From NCBI RefSeq assembly GCF_938045465.1, contig NZ_CALIBF010000184.1, forward strand, positions 1-29,494: a stretch of DNA of 29,494 nucleotides, given 5' to 3'. Below, one piece after another: positions 6,351 through 15,229 of this stretch (its first letter is position 1; every line of letters begins with the position of its first letter). Position numbers and translations under genes: made by a program. A model generated the notes under the pieces. That model worked only from the letters and a program-made list of their open reading frames with translations. It searched no databases and had not been told where the DNA came from. The stretch is from an uncultured Campylobacter sp. (GTDB lineage Bacteria > Campylobacterota > Campylobacteria > Campylobacterales > Campylobacteraceae).

Positions 6351-8150
6351 TCACTTGTTTTTCTGAAAGTACGCGTCCACGCCGTTTGCGATACCTTGGG
6401 CGATGCGGTCTTGATAGGCGCTTTTGCCTAAATTTTTACCCTCCTGCGGGTGCGTGATGTAGCCCATCTCCACGAGCACCGCGGGCATCGTAGCGCCCAC
6501 CAACACCCAAAATGGTGCCTCGCGCACGCCGCCGTCTCTGCTTGAGAAGCTTTTTTTGACCGAGCTTAGCATATAGCTTTGAATGTCGATGGCAAGCTTG
6601 TTTGAGGATATTATCTTCTCGCGATTTAAAAAATTTAGGAAGGTCTGCTTCGAGAAGGTGTTCATATCCTCCAAATCGCCCCTGTTTTCGAGCGCGGCAG
6701 CGTTTTTACTGCGTTCGCTTCTAGCCGGGCTTAAGAAAAAGGTCTCCACACCGCTCATTTTAAGTGCTGAGCTAGCGTTAGGAGCGGCATTTGCGTGGAT
6801 CGAAATAAACATATCAGCATTTCTTTTAGCGGCGAAAGCGGTACGCGATCGTAGATTTATAAAAACGTCGGTGCTGCGCGTATAAAGCACCTTGTAGCCG
6901 CGCTTGGTAAGCAGCGCACCGAGCTTTTTGGATGTGGCTAGCACGACATTTTTTTCCTTTAGCCCGTTTCCGACCGCGCCAGAATCGCTGCCGCCGTGAC
7001 CCGGATCGATTACGATGAGTTTGCCCTTAGTGGATTTGTAAATTTTACCGGCGGCCACGGAGACCGATTTGGCGCCTTGCGCATCATCTATCGTGCTGAT
7101 TTGCGGCTCGCTATCTTGCTCGCGTTCGCGCTTGCGCCCTGATTTTTGATCCTTGTTTTTTTCTGCGCGCGCGGATTTTGCGGCTTTTAAGCCTTCAGCC
7201 GTACTTAAAATCATCATATTGCCGTTAATTTCTACGTTTGCGTTGAATTCTTTCGGATCACTAAGTACGATGCGCACGGTCTTGTCGTTATACTGCGAGA
7301 CGCGTACATCGCTAACAAAGCTATCTTTAAGCCGTGTTTTTTGCGATTTTTGCCGCGCGCTAAAATCAATCACGAAGCGAAAATTATCGCTACTTGCGAT
7401 CGTAAAATCTTTATAATCGCCGCGCTTTAGATCGCGGTTGAACTCAAGCACGATCTCATCCCCATCGCCGCGCAGAGAATTTAGCGCAAGCTGGGCGTTT
7501 TTGTCCGCTTTTTTGACGCTGCTTTTTCTAAGCTCGCTGCTTTGATCCGCGCCGCCATCGTCTTCGTCTTGTGCGGTTGCATCCCCGCCGCCATCGTCCT
7601 CTTGGGCGTCTACGACCTCGTCAGCGCCGACCGGTCTAGTCGAGCGTAAAAACTCCAAATCCTCACTAGATAGCGAGCTTAGATCGGCTTCTTCTGGCGC
7701 GCGCGTCTTTTTGAGATTTTTGGAAGTGGAATTTTTTGAATTCTTAGAATTTTTAGAGGCGGAGGCTTTGGGGCTATGCGCTAAATTTGAAGCGTTTTTC
7801 TCGTCCGAGCTTTTGGAATTTTTTGCGTTTTCATCTTTGAGCTTTTTAGAATTCGTGCTGCTATCGCTTGCTTTGCCTTGTAATTTGGCTAGCGCAGATT
7901 CATAAGGCGAGGAGTCAAGCCCTAAATTTTTCGAGCTATAAACTAGCCTCTTTAGCGCTTTGATGCGGACCTCTTTATCGGACGCGCCTTGGTAGAGCGA
8001 TTTTAGCTCTTTGTGCAGCGAGCGCTTGTAATTCGGCGTCGCTACGATAAAATCCTTGTCGAATTTCGCAAAAAACGCCTCACTGGAAGCTCCAAACGCC
8101 AATACGCAGCTAAAAGCTGCGATTAGAAAAATTTTAACTATCTTCGCCAT
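6351..8150 (-). CDS. amiA: N-acetylmuramoyl-L-alanine amidase (AmiA/AmiC type)
   Basis: This periplasmic zinc hydrolase cleaves the bond between N-acetylmuramic acid and the stem peptide, and is needed for daughter-cell separation. Of its 599 residues, 1-21 are a signal peptide ending AFGA. Residues 22-92 form a helical N-terminal region. Residues 93-215 are a linker rich in S, K, N and then D, E and G. An AMIN domain lies at about 217-320 and the Amidase_3 domain at about 376-597. Zinc and catalytic residues are visible: His385 (DPGHGG), Glu399 (KEKN), His452 (SIHAN) and Glu561 (VEMGYI). The start overlaps the end of the nitronate monooxygenase-like gene by 17 bases, as in C. jejuni, where amiA (Cj1269c) is last in the same gene order. 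The long polar linker is the only unusual part. Confidence 0.92.
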   Translation of the reverse strand: MAKIVKIFLIAAFSCVLAFGASSEAFFAKFDKDFIVATPNYKRSLHKELKSLYQGASDKEVRIKALKRLVYSSKNLGLDSSPYESALAKLQGKASDSSTNSKKLKDENAKNSKSSDEKNASNLAHSPKASASKNSKNSKNSTSKNLKKTRAPEEADLSSLSSEDLEFLRSTRPVGADEVVDAQEDDGGGDATAQDEDDGGADQSSELRKSSVKKADKNAQLALNSLRGDGDEIVLEFNRDLKRGDYKDFTIASSDNFRFVIDFSARQKSQKTRLKDSFVSDVRVSQYNDKTVRIVLSDPKEFNANVEINGNMMILSTAEGLKAAKSARAEKNKDQKSGRKREREQDSEPQISTIDDAQGAKSVSVAAGKIYKSTKGKLIVIDPGHGGSDSGAVGNGLKEKNVVLATSKKLGALLTKRGYKVLYTRSTDVFINLRSRTAFAAKRNADMFISIHANAAPNASSALKMSGVETFFLSPARSERSKNAAALENRGDLEDMNTFSKQTFLNFLNREKIISSNKLAIDIQSYMLSSVKKSFSSRDGGVREAPFWVLVGATMPAVLVEMGYITHPQEGKNLGKSAYQDRIAQGIANGVDAYFQKNK

Positions 8151-9222
8151 TTATAAGTTTTTCTATCAATTCCTTCACGGATATTATCTCGTTTAATCGC
8201 CATCCGTTGGCACCCGTGAAAAACAGGCCGCTTTGCGTTTTGCCCAGATACGCGTCGCTTAGGCGGTCGGCGATGCAGTATCCTACGGCGTTAGCGCCTT
8301 TGCCGCGCTCGCATGGGCTTACGCAGTTGCTGATACAGCGGATCTTAGGCGCCGTGCCTGCGGCGATCATATCTTGCAGATTGGTATGAATGCCGCGCGC
8401 GGGATAGCCTACGGGTGATTTTAGAAGCTGGATGTCCTCTTTTTTGGCGTTAAGAAGCACCTGCTTAAATTCCTCCGCGGCGTCGCATTCAAAGGTGCCG
8501 ATGAAGCGCGTGCCCATCTGCACGCCGTCTGCACCCAGGGCTTTTACGCGATCGATGTCGGTTTTATCCCAAATCCCGCCTGCGACAAATAGCGGGAAGC
8601 TGCCCCATTGCGAGATTTCCGCTTTTACTTGCGGGATTAGATTATCCAGCGCAAACGCCGGATCGCCGCACTGCTCGTAGGTAAAGCCCTGATGTCCGCC
8701 GCTAAGAGGACCCTCCAGCACTACGGCGTCGGGAATTCTGTCGTAGCGCTGCTTCCAGCGTTTGGCGATGATCTTAAGAGCCTTAGCTGAGGAGACTATA
8801 GGCACGAGCGAGACGTCCGGGAAATCTGCCGTAAATTCCGGCAGATTGGTAGGAAGCCCGGCGCCGCTTATGATGATGTCGATACCTGCCTCGCATGTGT
8901 CGCGCACGATGCGTTCATAGTCGTTCGCCGCGCACATTACGTTCATTCCCAAAGGCGCATCGCCGCAAATTTTACGAGCGTTTTGCACGATGGTAAAAAG
9001 CGCCTCTTTGCTATAAAAATTCTCGCTTTGATAGGGTCTGCCCTCGAGCGATTTTTTGGCAAATTTAAGATTTTCGTAGTAGCCGGTGCCGACCGAGCTA
9101 ATGACGCCTAGACAGCCGTTTAGGCTGACATTGCCAGCTAGCTTATCCCAGCTGATACCAAGTCCCATGCCGCCTTGAATTATCGGGTGTGCAATCTTGT
9201 GTTTGCCTATCTTTATACTCAT
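8134..9222 (-). CDS. Nitronate monooxygenase / 2-nitropropane dioxygenase family flavoprotein
   Basis: This is an FMN-binding TIM-barrel enzyme of the nitronate monooxygenase/FabK superfamily, 362 residues. IIQGGMGLGIS (14-24) starts the barrel. LSGGHQGF (173-180) holds the histidine (His177) that is the likely catalytic base. VAGGIWD and GADGVQMGTRF (about 213-219 and 230-240) are the FMN phosphate-binding strands. A C-terminal cysteine cluster, CISNCVSPCERGKG, is also seen. Its ATG overlaps the tyrS stop by one base (TAATG), so it is co-translated with tyrS and leads into the amidase gene. Oxidation of nitronates is the family activity; the real substrate cannot be told from sequence, and a FabK-like enoyl-ACP reductase role is a less likely alternative. 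Confidence 0.85.
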   Translation of the reverse strand: MSIKIGKHKIAHPIIQGGMGLGISWDKLAGNVSLNGCLGVISSVGTGYYENLKFAKKSLEGRPYQSENFYSKEALFTIVQNARKICGDAPLGMNVMCAANDYERIVRDTCEAGIDIIISGAGLPTNLPEFTADFPDVSLVPIVSSAKALKIIAKRWKQRYDRIPDAVVLEGPLSGGHQGFTYEQCGDPAFALDNLIPQVKAEISQWGSFPLFVAGGIWDKTDIDRVKALGADGVQMGTRFIGTFECDAAEEFKQVLLNAKKEDIQLLKSPVGYPARGIHTNLQDMIAAGTAPKIRCISNCVSPCERGKGANAVGYCIADRLSDAYLGKTQSGLFFTGANGWRLNEIISVKELIEKLINGEDS

Positions 9223-10427
9223 TAATCTACCTTTAATTTAGCGAATTTTTTCTTCCCTACTTGAAGAGTGTATTCGCCCGAGCTAAGCTGAAGCTGCTCA
9301 TCTAAAATTTTATTTTGATCGATACTGACGGCGTTTGATTTTATCAACCTGCGCGCATCCGAGCTGGATACGGCGAGCTTGCAGCTAATTAGCGCCTTTA
9401 CGATCCATGCAGGAGAGCTTACGTGATATTCCTTGATTTCGCTAGGAAGCTCGCCGGCGCCGTGGACGCGGTCAAATTCCTGCTTGGCCTCAAAGGCGGT
9501 ATTCTCGTCATAAAATTGCGTGACAATCTCGGAGGCAAGCTCCTCCTTAACCGCCTTAGGATGGATCGAACCATCCGCTACGAAGCCTTTTATTAGCTCA
9601 ATATCTTCGCTACTTTTTTGGCTTAGCAGATTATACCAATCCCACATTAACGCATCGCTGATACTCATCACCTTTCCGTACATATCATGAGGCGTATCGG
9701 TTACGCCGATGTAGTTACCCAGGCTTTTGCTCATCTTATTCGTGCCATCGGTGCCTACCAAAAGCGGCATCATCACGACGCTTTGTTCTTTGCCGACATC
9801 ATAAATTCTTTGCAGCTGGCGACCCATTAAAAGATTAAATTTCTGATCGGTACCGCCGAATTCTATATCGCATTTCATGCAAACGCTGTCGTATCCCTGC
9901 AACAGCGGATACATAAACTCGCTGATGCTGATCGGCTGCTCTGCCTTGTAGCGCTTCTCGAAGTCGTCGCGCTCGAGCATCCGGGCAACATTAAAAGTGC
10001 TTGATAGCTCGATCATTCCGCTAGCACCCAGGCGGTTGGTCCATTCGGAGTTAAACATCACTTTGGTTTTAGCGGGATTTAAAATTTTAAAGACCTGCTG
10101 CTCGTAGGTTTTGGCGTTTTGAAGCACAACTTCGCGCGCTAGCTTTTTGCGAGTCTCGCTCTTGCCCGTAGGATCTCCGATTTGAGCAGTAAAATCACCG
10201 ATTAGAAATTGCACGATCGCGCCGTGGTTTTGCAAAAATGCAAGTTTATTTAGCACGACGGCGTGTCCTAGGTGCAGATCCGCAGCAGTGGGATCCATGC
10301 CGATTTTGACGTAAAAGACCTCGCCGCTGTCGTAATAGCGCCTAATCAGTGCCTCAATCTGCTCTTCGCCGATGATCTCCGCGACGCCGCGCTTAAAATT
10401 TTCCATAATGCCTTGAATGTCAGCCAT
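9222..10427 (-). CDS. tyrS: Tyrosyl-tRNA synthetase
   Basis: This enzyme attaches tyrosine to tRNA-Tyr, in the cytoplasm. It is a class I synthetase of 401 residues. MDPTAADLHLGH (44-55) contains the HIGH-type motif and KMSKS is at 231-235. The tyrosine- and tRNA-binding stretches LIGDFTAQIGDP and GYDSVCMKCDIEFGGTDQ are present. An S4 RNA-binding domain closes the protein at about 337-400. It sits 14 bases after spoT and its stop overlaps the next start, so it belongs to the pyrH-spoT operon, as in C. jejuni. Nothing is missing. Confidence 0.96.
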   Translation of the reverse strand: MADIQGIMENFKRGVAEIIGEEQIEALIRRYYDSGEVFYVKIGMDPTAADLHLGHAVVLNKLAFLQNHGAIVQFLIGDFTAQIGDPTGKSETRKKLAREVVLQNAKTYEQQVFKILNPAKTKVMFNSEWTNRLGASGMIELSSTFNVARMLERDDFEKRYKAEQPISISEFMYPLLQGYDSVCMKCDIEFGGTDQKFNLLMGRQLQRIYDVGKEQSVVMMPLLVGTDGTNKMSKSLGNYIGVTDTPHDMYGKVMSISDALMWDWYNLLSQKSSEDIELIKGFVADGSIHPKAVKEELASEIVTQFYDENTAFEAKQEFDRVHGAGELPSEIKEYHVSSPAWIVKALISCKLAVSSSDARRLIKSNAVSIDQNKILDEQLQLSSGEYTLQVGKKKFAKLKVD

Positions 10428-10441
10428 TTGCTCTCCCTTAT

Positions 10442-12634
10442 TTAGTTTTTATATACGTCCGTAAGTGATACGAAATCCACGATTTTAAAGCGGTTTTTGA
10501 GTTTGTCTTTAATCTCCGTGGAGTCTAAATTTTCGTTTAGCTCGATGATAATCTCAAAATAATCCGACGTCGTTTCGCTATTTTCGTTAAGGCTTATCGA
10601 TACTAGATCGACCTCGAGCTTGACTAAATAGTTCAAAAACGTCGCCAGCGAGCCGCGCTTGTTTTCTAAATTTAATATGATCTTGTAGCGGTGCGGCGCA
10701 TTGCGCGTCCATTTTACGAAGATCATCTCATCGGTTTTGATTAGCTCGCTTGCACGTTCGCACAGCTTATGATGCACCGTTACGCCGTGTCCGTTGCGAA
10801 AGCCGATGATGTCGTCACCGCGCTTTGGGTTGCAGCAGTAATCAAACTCAACCTCGTCGATTTTAAAATTTGAATACACCACGATGTTGTCAAATTTTTG
10901 CTTCTCGATCTCATACTTGCTGCGAAATTTCATATTGAAAAATTTCTCTTTGAGCGGGTATTTTTTCAGCGCATTTACGACGTCTTTTAAAAATACCGAG
11001 TCGTAGGCAGCTTTGCCGATCTTTTTGCTTAAATTTTCTTTTTCAAGCCAGCTTAGAATGCTCTCCTTGCTCGTCGTAAAGATCGCGCATAAAATTTTAA
11101 TCGCTACTTCAAAATTTATATCTCTGATCTTTTGCTTGCAAAACGCCTTTATCGTCGCGCGCGCCTTGCCGGTTTTTACAGAGCTTAGCCAACTGCAGCG
11201 GTAGTGTGGCTCGCTTCCGGTGATGATATGAACGATATCTCCGTTTTTAAGCTCCGTTAGCAGCGGCACCTTGACGCGGTTTATAAAAGCTTCGGTCGCT
11301 TTTAAGCCCACTTGAGAGTGTATCTCGTAGGCGTAATCAAGCGCCGTAGCGCCGCGCGGCAATGTAAAAATTCCGCCCTTTGGCGAATACACGGCGATAT
11401 CTTCGACGTAGAGGCTGTCTTTGGCGTATTCGTAAAGATCCTCGGCGTTGGCGTCGTCCTCTTCCTGCATGCCGATGTCGTTTAGCCAATCGAGCTTCGG
11501 ATTGATTGAGCCGCTATATTTATATTTCCAGTGAGCGGCGACGCCGAATTCTGCGGTGTTATGCATATCAAAGGTGCGGATCTGCACCTCTACGATCATG
11601 CTTTCGTTAAAGACTGTTGTGTGGATCGTCTGATATCCGTTTTGCTTCGGAAGCGCGATATAATCCTTAAAGCGTGAGATCAGCGGATTAAATTTAGTAT
11701 GGATGATGCCCAAAGCCAAATAGCAATCCATCGGCTTTTGCACGATGATGCGGATAGCCAAAAGATCAAGCACCTCCTCGATCGAAATTCCTTTGCGCTG
11801 CATCTTTAAAAAGATCGAGTAGTAGTGCTTCATCCGCTTTTGGATCTCAAAGCTGCCCTCGCTAAAGCCGTTTGAAAGCATATACTCTTTGATCTTTTCG
11901 CTAAATTTGCTCAAGCTCATCTGAAGCTGCTGCTTATGCTCCTCGACGTAATCGGCGATCGCAGAATACTCTTTAGGCATGACGTATTTGAAGCTAAGAT
12001 CTTCAAGCACGTTTTTGATCGATGAAATTCCAAGCCTGTGCGCGATCGGCGCATAAACCAAAAGTGTCTCCTCGCCGATGCGTTTTTGTTTATCGGGGCG
12101 GAGTGCGTCTAGGGTTAGCATATTGTGTAGCCTATCGCAGAGCTTGACTACCAAAACGCGCTGATCGTTAATGGAGATCATCAGCATCCTGCGGAAGGTA
12201 AGCGCCGTGGTGCGAAGCTTGGCGTTGCTATCGCCGGATGGAGCCAGCTTATCCTCTCTGATGTTTACGATTTTAGTAAGCCCTTCTACGATTTTGGCTA
12301 CTTCGTCGCCGAATCTTTGTCTAACCTGCTCGATGCTGTAATCTGTATCCTCTACTACGTCGTGTAGTAGCGCAGATATTACCATCGCGTCATCTCCGCC
12401 CATAAAAGATACGAAGCAGGCTACCAAAATCGGATGGATCGCATACGGCTCGCCGCTTTTGCGAAACTGCCCGTTGTGCTGCGCGATGCATAAATTTATA
12501 GCATCCACCAGCAGCGGAGTGGGCTCTTTTAGATTATAAAGCAGCTGCTTGGCGCTTTGAATGTCTTTGGTATCGACGACATCGTCGATGAGACTTTCTA
12601 GGAAGTTATCATTAATCCTTGTCAACGATTCCAT
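10442..12634 (-). CDS. spoT: Bifunctional (p)ppGpp synthetase/hydrolase (RelA/SpoT)
   Basis: This enzyme makes and degrades the alarmone (p)ppGpp and so controls the stringent response. Its 730 residues contain an HD hydrolase domain (about 45-190) with His67, His91-Asp92 (LLHDVVEDT) and Asp167 (KLCDRLHNM). The synthetase domain spans about 240-370 with RFKDYIALPKQNGYQTIHTT at 321-340. A TGS domain lies at about 411-475 and a C-terminal ACT domain at about 648-728. Both catalytic domains look intact, fitting the single bifunctional enzyme known from epsilonproteobacteria. The ATG at 12634 lies 23 bases inside rpoZ and has a weak ribosome site; a TTG at 12625 is an alternative. Coupling with rpoZ makes sense because omega is part of the ppGpp-binding site on RNA polymerase. 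Confidence 0.95.
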   Translation of the reverse strand: MESLTRINDNFLESLIDDVVDTKDIQSAKQLLYNLKEPTPLLVDAINLCIAQHNGQFRKSGEPYAIHPILVACFVSFMGGDDAMVISALLHDVVEDTDYSIEQVRQRFGDEVAKIVEGLTKIVNIREDKLAPSGDSNAKLRTTALTFRRMLMISINDQRVLVVKLCDRLHNMLTLDALRPDKQKRIGEETLLVYAPIAHRLGISSIKNVLEDLSFKYVMPKEYSAIADYVEEHKQQLQMSLSKFSEKIKEYMLSNGFSEGSFEIQKRMKHYYSIFLKMQRKGISIEEVLDLLAIRIIVQKPMDCYLALGIIHTKFNPLISRFKDYIALPKQNGYQTIHTTVFNESMIVEVQIRTFDMHNTAEFGVAAHWKYKYSGSINPKLDWLNDIGMQEEDDANAEDLYEYAKDSLYVEDIAVYSPKGGIFTLPRGATALDYAYEIHSQVGLKATEAFINRVKVPLLTELKNGDIVHIITGSEPHYRCSWLSSVKTGKARATIKAFCKQKIRDINFEVAIKILCAIFTTSKESILSWLEKENLSKKIGKAAYDSVFLKDVVNALKKYPLKEKFFNMKFRSKYEIEKQKFDNIVVYSNFKIDEVEFDYCCNPKRGDDIIGFRNGHGVTVHHKLCERASELIKTDEMIFVKWTRNAPHRYKIILNLENKRGSLATFLNYLVKLEVDLVSISLNENSETTSDYFEIIIELNENLDSTEIKDKLKNRFKIVDFVSLTDVYKN

Positions 12635-12830
12635 CTAATGCGATCTTACCTTCGGCTAGTTCCAAGATTGCTATATCGGCAAATTTCATCCTGCGAGTAT
12701 CTACGTTATCTATTAACGGCGGCTCGCCTGCAGCTAGCTGCTCGGCGCGTTTGCTTATCATCAAAGATAGCTTATATCGGTCTCCGCCCGTTACTTTTAA
12801 GGCCTTGGCTACAATTTGTTCGGTTCTCAT
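12612..12830 (-). CDS. rpoZ: RNA polymerase omega subunit
   Basis: This small subunit helps assemble RNA polymerase by binding the beta-prime subunit, and forms part of one ppGpp site. The 72 residues show the family core: RTEQIVAKAL, GGDRYKLSLMISKRAEQL and FADIAILELAEGKI. ATG at 12830 is preferred to the adjoining TTG at 12831-12833, because AAGGAG lies 5 bases before the ATG. It follows pyrH by 23 bases and its stop lies inside the start of spoT. Confidence 0.9.
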   Translation of the reverse strand: MRTEQIVAKALKVTGGDRYKLSLMISKRAEQLAAGEPPLIDNVDTRRMKFADIAILELAEGKIALDGIVDKD

Positions 12831-12853
12831 CAATTCTCCTTAAATTTAAAATT

Positions 12854-13573
12854 TCAGTTTTTTACGATCGAGCAGGAGCTTAGATCTCCGCCATCGACGA
12901 TTTTGTATAAATTTCCGCTTTTAAACATATTGCATACGATGATCGGAAGCGCATTATCCTTAGCAAGCGCGATAGCCGTATCGTCCATCACCCTGATGTT
13001 GTCGTGCAGGGCTTGATCGTAAGTGACTTTGGAAAGCAATTTCGCGTCTTTAAATTTTTGCGGATCTTTGTCGTAGATCCCCATTACTTTGGTGGCTTTT
13101 ATGATAGCGTCGGCTCCGATCTCAATCGCGCGGAGAGTGCCCGCAGTATCGGTCGTGAAGAATGGATTTCCCGTGCCTGCGGCAAAGATCACGACGCGAC
13201 CTTTTTCGAGGTGCCTTTTAGCGCGGCCGATGATGAAGGTCTCGCAGATCGCTTCCATCTTTATCGCGCTTTGCACGCGCACGTCCATGCCCGCGTATTC
13301 TAGCGCCTCTCTCATCGCGATTGCGTTGATGACGGTAGCTAGCATGCCCATATGATCGCCGCTGGTGCGTTTGATGATACCGCTAGCCGCGGCGCTTACG
13401 CCTCTGATGATGTTGCCGCCGCCGATTACGATGCCTACTTCGATGCCGCCCTCTACGAGCTGCTTGATCTCTTTGGCGATAAATTTTAAAATTTCGCTGT
13501 CGATCCCAAAGCCGTTCTCTCCCGCTAGCGCTTCACCCGAAAATTTTACGAGTATGCGATTGTATTTAGCCAT
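12854..13573 (-). CDS. pyrH: Uridylate kinase
   Basis: This enzyme phosphorylates UMP to UDP, the committed step to UTP and CTP, as a cytoplasmic hexamer of the amino-acid-kinase fold. Its 239 residues match the family length. KFSGEAL at 10-16, GGGNIIRG at 51-58, TSGDHMGM at about 70-77 and GTGNPFFTTD at 133-142 are the ATP- and UMP-binding motifs. AGGAG precedes the ATG by 8 bases. It is the first gene of the minus-strand run pyrH - rpoZ - spoT - tyrS - monooxygenase - amidase, with a candidate promoter just upstream. Confidence 0.95.
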   Translation of the reverse strand: MAKYNRILVKFSGEALAGENGFGIDSEILKFIAKEIKQLVEGGIEVGIVIGGGNIIRGVSAAASGIIKRTSGDHMGMLATVINAIAMREALEYAGMDVRVQSAIKMEAICETFIIGRAKRHLEKGRVVIFAAGTGNPFFTTDTAGTLRAIEIGADAIIKATKVMGIYDKDPQKFKDAKLLSKVTYDQALHDNIRVMDDTAIALAKDNALPIIVCNMFKSGNLYKIVDGGDLSSCSIVKN

Positions 13574-13593
13574 AAATTTAGCTCCTAATAAAA

Positions 13594-13612
13594 TTTTAAA
13601 ATATTACCCAAA
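13594..13612 (-). promoter_or_regulatory. Candidate sigma-70 promoter of the pyrH operon
   Basis: On the minus strand TAATAT (13601-13606) follows TTTTGGG, similar to the Campylobacter pattern in which a T-rich stretch replaces a clear -35 box. It lies about 30 bases upstream of the pyrH ATG, in the only gap (64 bases) between lnt and pyrH. The rest of the gap is A+T-rich. Confidence 0.35.
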
Positions 13613-13637
13613 AGTCGTTTAAAAATAACTTTTTAGG

Positions 13638-14981
13638 CTATTTTAGATGATCTTTAAGGCGGTTTATCCAGATCTTTTTCGGAGCGATTATCTCGCTAGC
13701 GCTGCCGTTTACGGCGTGATAGATCAATGTACCGTGCAAGCTCGCGTAGTAGCGGATTATGAGGCGCTGCAAATAGGGCTCGTAGCTTGGCACGAACCAG
13801 CCGTTATTGCTGATCGCTACGACGTATTTGGGCGAGCCTTCGTAAAGCTCTGCGCGCGTAGCCTCGTAGCAAACGGCGCTTCTTACGCTTCGCCCGCCAA
13901 GCTCGTAGTCGCTAAAACCGCTAGCGGTCGAAAAATCGGTCGCGCCGCCTAATAGCACGCGGTTGATGAAATTTCGCGCAAATTCTGGCAGCGGCACCAT
14001 TTCGCCAAACGGCACCAAAATGTGTTTATCGAAGCGCTTCATTTCCCCGTTTGCAAAAAGATAGGCGCTGTTGTAAAATTTCCCGTTCTCATACGCTTCT
14101 GCGCCCGCTACTATCGTAATTGCGCGCGATTTTTCCTTTAGAGCTTCAACTAGCACGTTTTCTAAATTTAGCGGCATCGCAAAGGCGCTCTCGGGCAAAA
14201 TTATCGCATCCTGCCCCGCTGCGATCGCATCATCGATGCGGGCTAAATTTGCCAACGCGGCGGATAAAATTTTATCTTTCGCCCAGATGTCGTGCTGCGA
14301 AATGTCGGTGTTTGCGAGTAAAATTTTAATCGGCAGCGGCTCGGCTTCTTTTTGGCTGAATTGCAGCGCGCAGATCAAAAATGCCGCGAAAATTAGGGCG
14401 TTAAGTTTAGCCCGGGCGCCGCGCCCCCGTAGATATAAAACCGTGCAAAGCCCCGCTAAAATCAGAGCCAGCGCGCTAAGATCGGCTCTGAAAATTCCAT
14501 GGCTTAGAAGCAGTTCAAAATTTAACCAATCGAAGCCGAAAGGATGGATAAATTTTAGAATTAAAAGGCATGCAGCGCGCAAAACGGGCGCGTCAAAGAT
14601 CGCAAAGATGCGGAAAATAAAGGCGTAAACGAGACAAATTCCAAGAATTTCAAGCGGGATCAAAAACGCAAGATCGAAATAGATCAGGCTGAAGCTGATC
14701 CAGTGCATCCATAGCGCGCCGATAAAAAATCCGCACCAAAACCACTCCGCCTTGCTTGCCTTTAGTAGATAAAAAAGTGCCGCTATCGCAATTAAAGGCG
14801 AGAAAAATTCCGCCGCCAAAGCAGCCAAGCCGTCAAATTTAGAGCTTAAAATTTCTACAAAAATAAAATTTGAAAGCGCAAGCGCAAGAACAAAGCCTTT
14901 ATTTATGTAACTTAATGTAAAATAGCTACTTTTTAAATTTCTAATAAAGGAAACACATGGAACAAGGAAACTTCTTTGCAT
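13638..14981 (-). CDS. lnt: Apolipoprotein N-acyltransferase
   Basis: This inner-membrane enzyme adds the third acyl chain to the N-terminal cysteine of lipoproteins. It has 447 residues: about six to eight membrane helices in 28-210, then a nitrilase-like domain from about 217. The catalytic triad is visible: Glu264 (ILPES), Lys319 (FDKHILVPFGE) and Cys371 (VCYEATR). The only possible starts ahead of the first helix are ATG at 14981 and TTG at 14984. The gene therefore overlaps the start of the divergent yajC by 25 bases, and yajC's promoter and ribosome site lie inside lnt. AGGA stands only 3 bases before the ATG, so the exact start is uncertain. In C. jejuni lnt (Cj1095) also faces away from yajC. 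Confidence 0.88.
   Translation of the reverse strand: MQRSFLVPCVSFIRNLKSSYFTLSYINKGFVLALALSNFIFVEILSSKFDGLAALAAEFFSPLIAIAALFYLLKASKAEWFWCGFFIGALWMHWISFSLIYFDLAFLIPLEILGICLVYAFIFRIFAIFDAPVLRAACLLILKFIHPFGFDWLNFELLLSHGIFRADLSALALILAGLCTVLYLRGRGARAKLNALIFAAFLICALQFSQKEAEPLPIKILLANTDISQHDIWAKDKILSAALANLARIDDAIAAGQDAIILPESAFAMPLNLENVLVEALKEKSRAITIVAGAEAYENGKFYNSAYLFANGEMKRFDKHILVPFGEMVPLPEFARNFINRVLLGGATDFSTASGFSDYELGGRSVRSAVCYEATRAELYEGSPKYVVAISNNGWFVPSYEPYLQRLIIRYYASLHGTLIYHAVNGSASEIIAPKKIWINRLKDHLK
14916..14955 (+). promoter_or_regulatory. Candidate promoter and ribosome site for yajC-secDF operon
   Basis: TGTAAAAT at 14916-14923 resembles a -10 box, and AAAGGAAA lies about 5 bases before the yajC ATG. 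Both fall within the coding sequence of lnt, which reads the other way. No other gap of useful size occurs downstream until after leuS, so this is the likely main promoter for the plus-strand run. Confidence 0.4.
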
Positions 14982-15229
14982 CAATCCTGCCTATCGTCGT
15001 AATCTTTGCGATTATGTATTTTTTGATTATCAGACCGCAGCAAAAGCAGGCCAAGGATCATAAAGCGATGGTCGATGCGCTCGGCAAAGGCGATAAGATC
15101 ATAACTAGCGGTGGCATAAAATGCACGGTCGTGAAAACAAACAATGATTTTATCACAGTTAAGCTTAACGATGAGGTCATGGTTGAGCTGGATAAACAAT
15201 TTGTGGCAAGAAAATTAGATGAGCAGTAA
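14957..15229 (+). CDS. yajC: Sec translocon accessory protein YajC
   Basis: This is a small inner-membrane protein that associates with SecDF and SecYEG. Its 90 residues start with one membrane helix (about 10-27, ILPIVVIFAIMYFLIIRPQ) followed by the family signature RPQQKQAKDHKAMVDAL and GDKIITSGGI. AAAGGA precedes the ATG. Its stop overlaps the secD start by 11 bases. Its start overlaps the 5' end of lnt on the other strand. Confidence 0.95.
   Translation: MEQGNFFASILPIVVIFAIMYFLIIRPQQKQAKDHKAMVDALGKGDKIITSGGIKCTVVKTNNDFITVKLNDEVMVELDKQFVARKLDEQ

Noticed and set aside
12831..12833. TTG start for rpoZ
   Set aside because: The ATG directly after it has AAGGAG at a better distance.
14004..14628. 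Plus-strand ORFs opposite lnt
   Set aside because: The minus frame carries the complete Lnt triad; the plus ORFs have no domain and are shadows.
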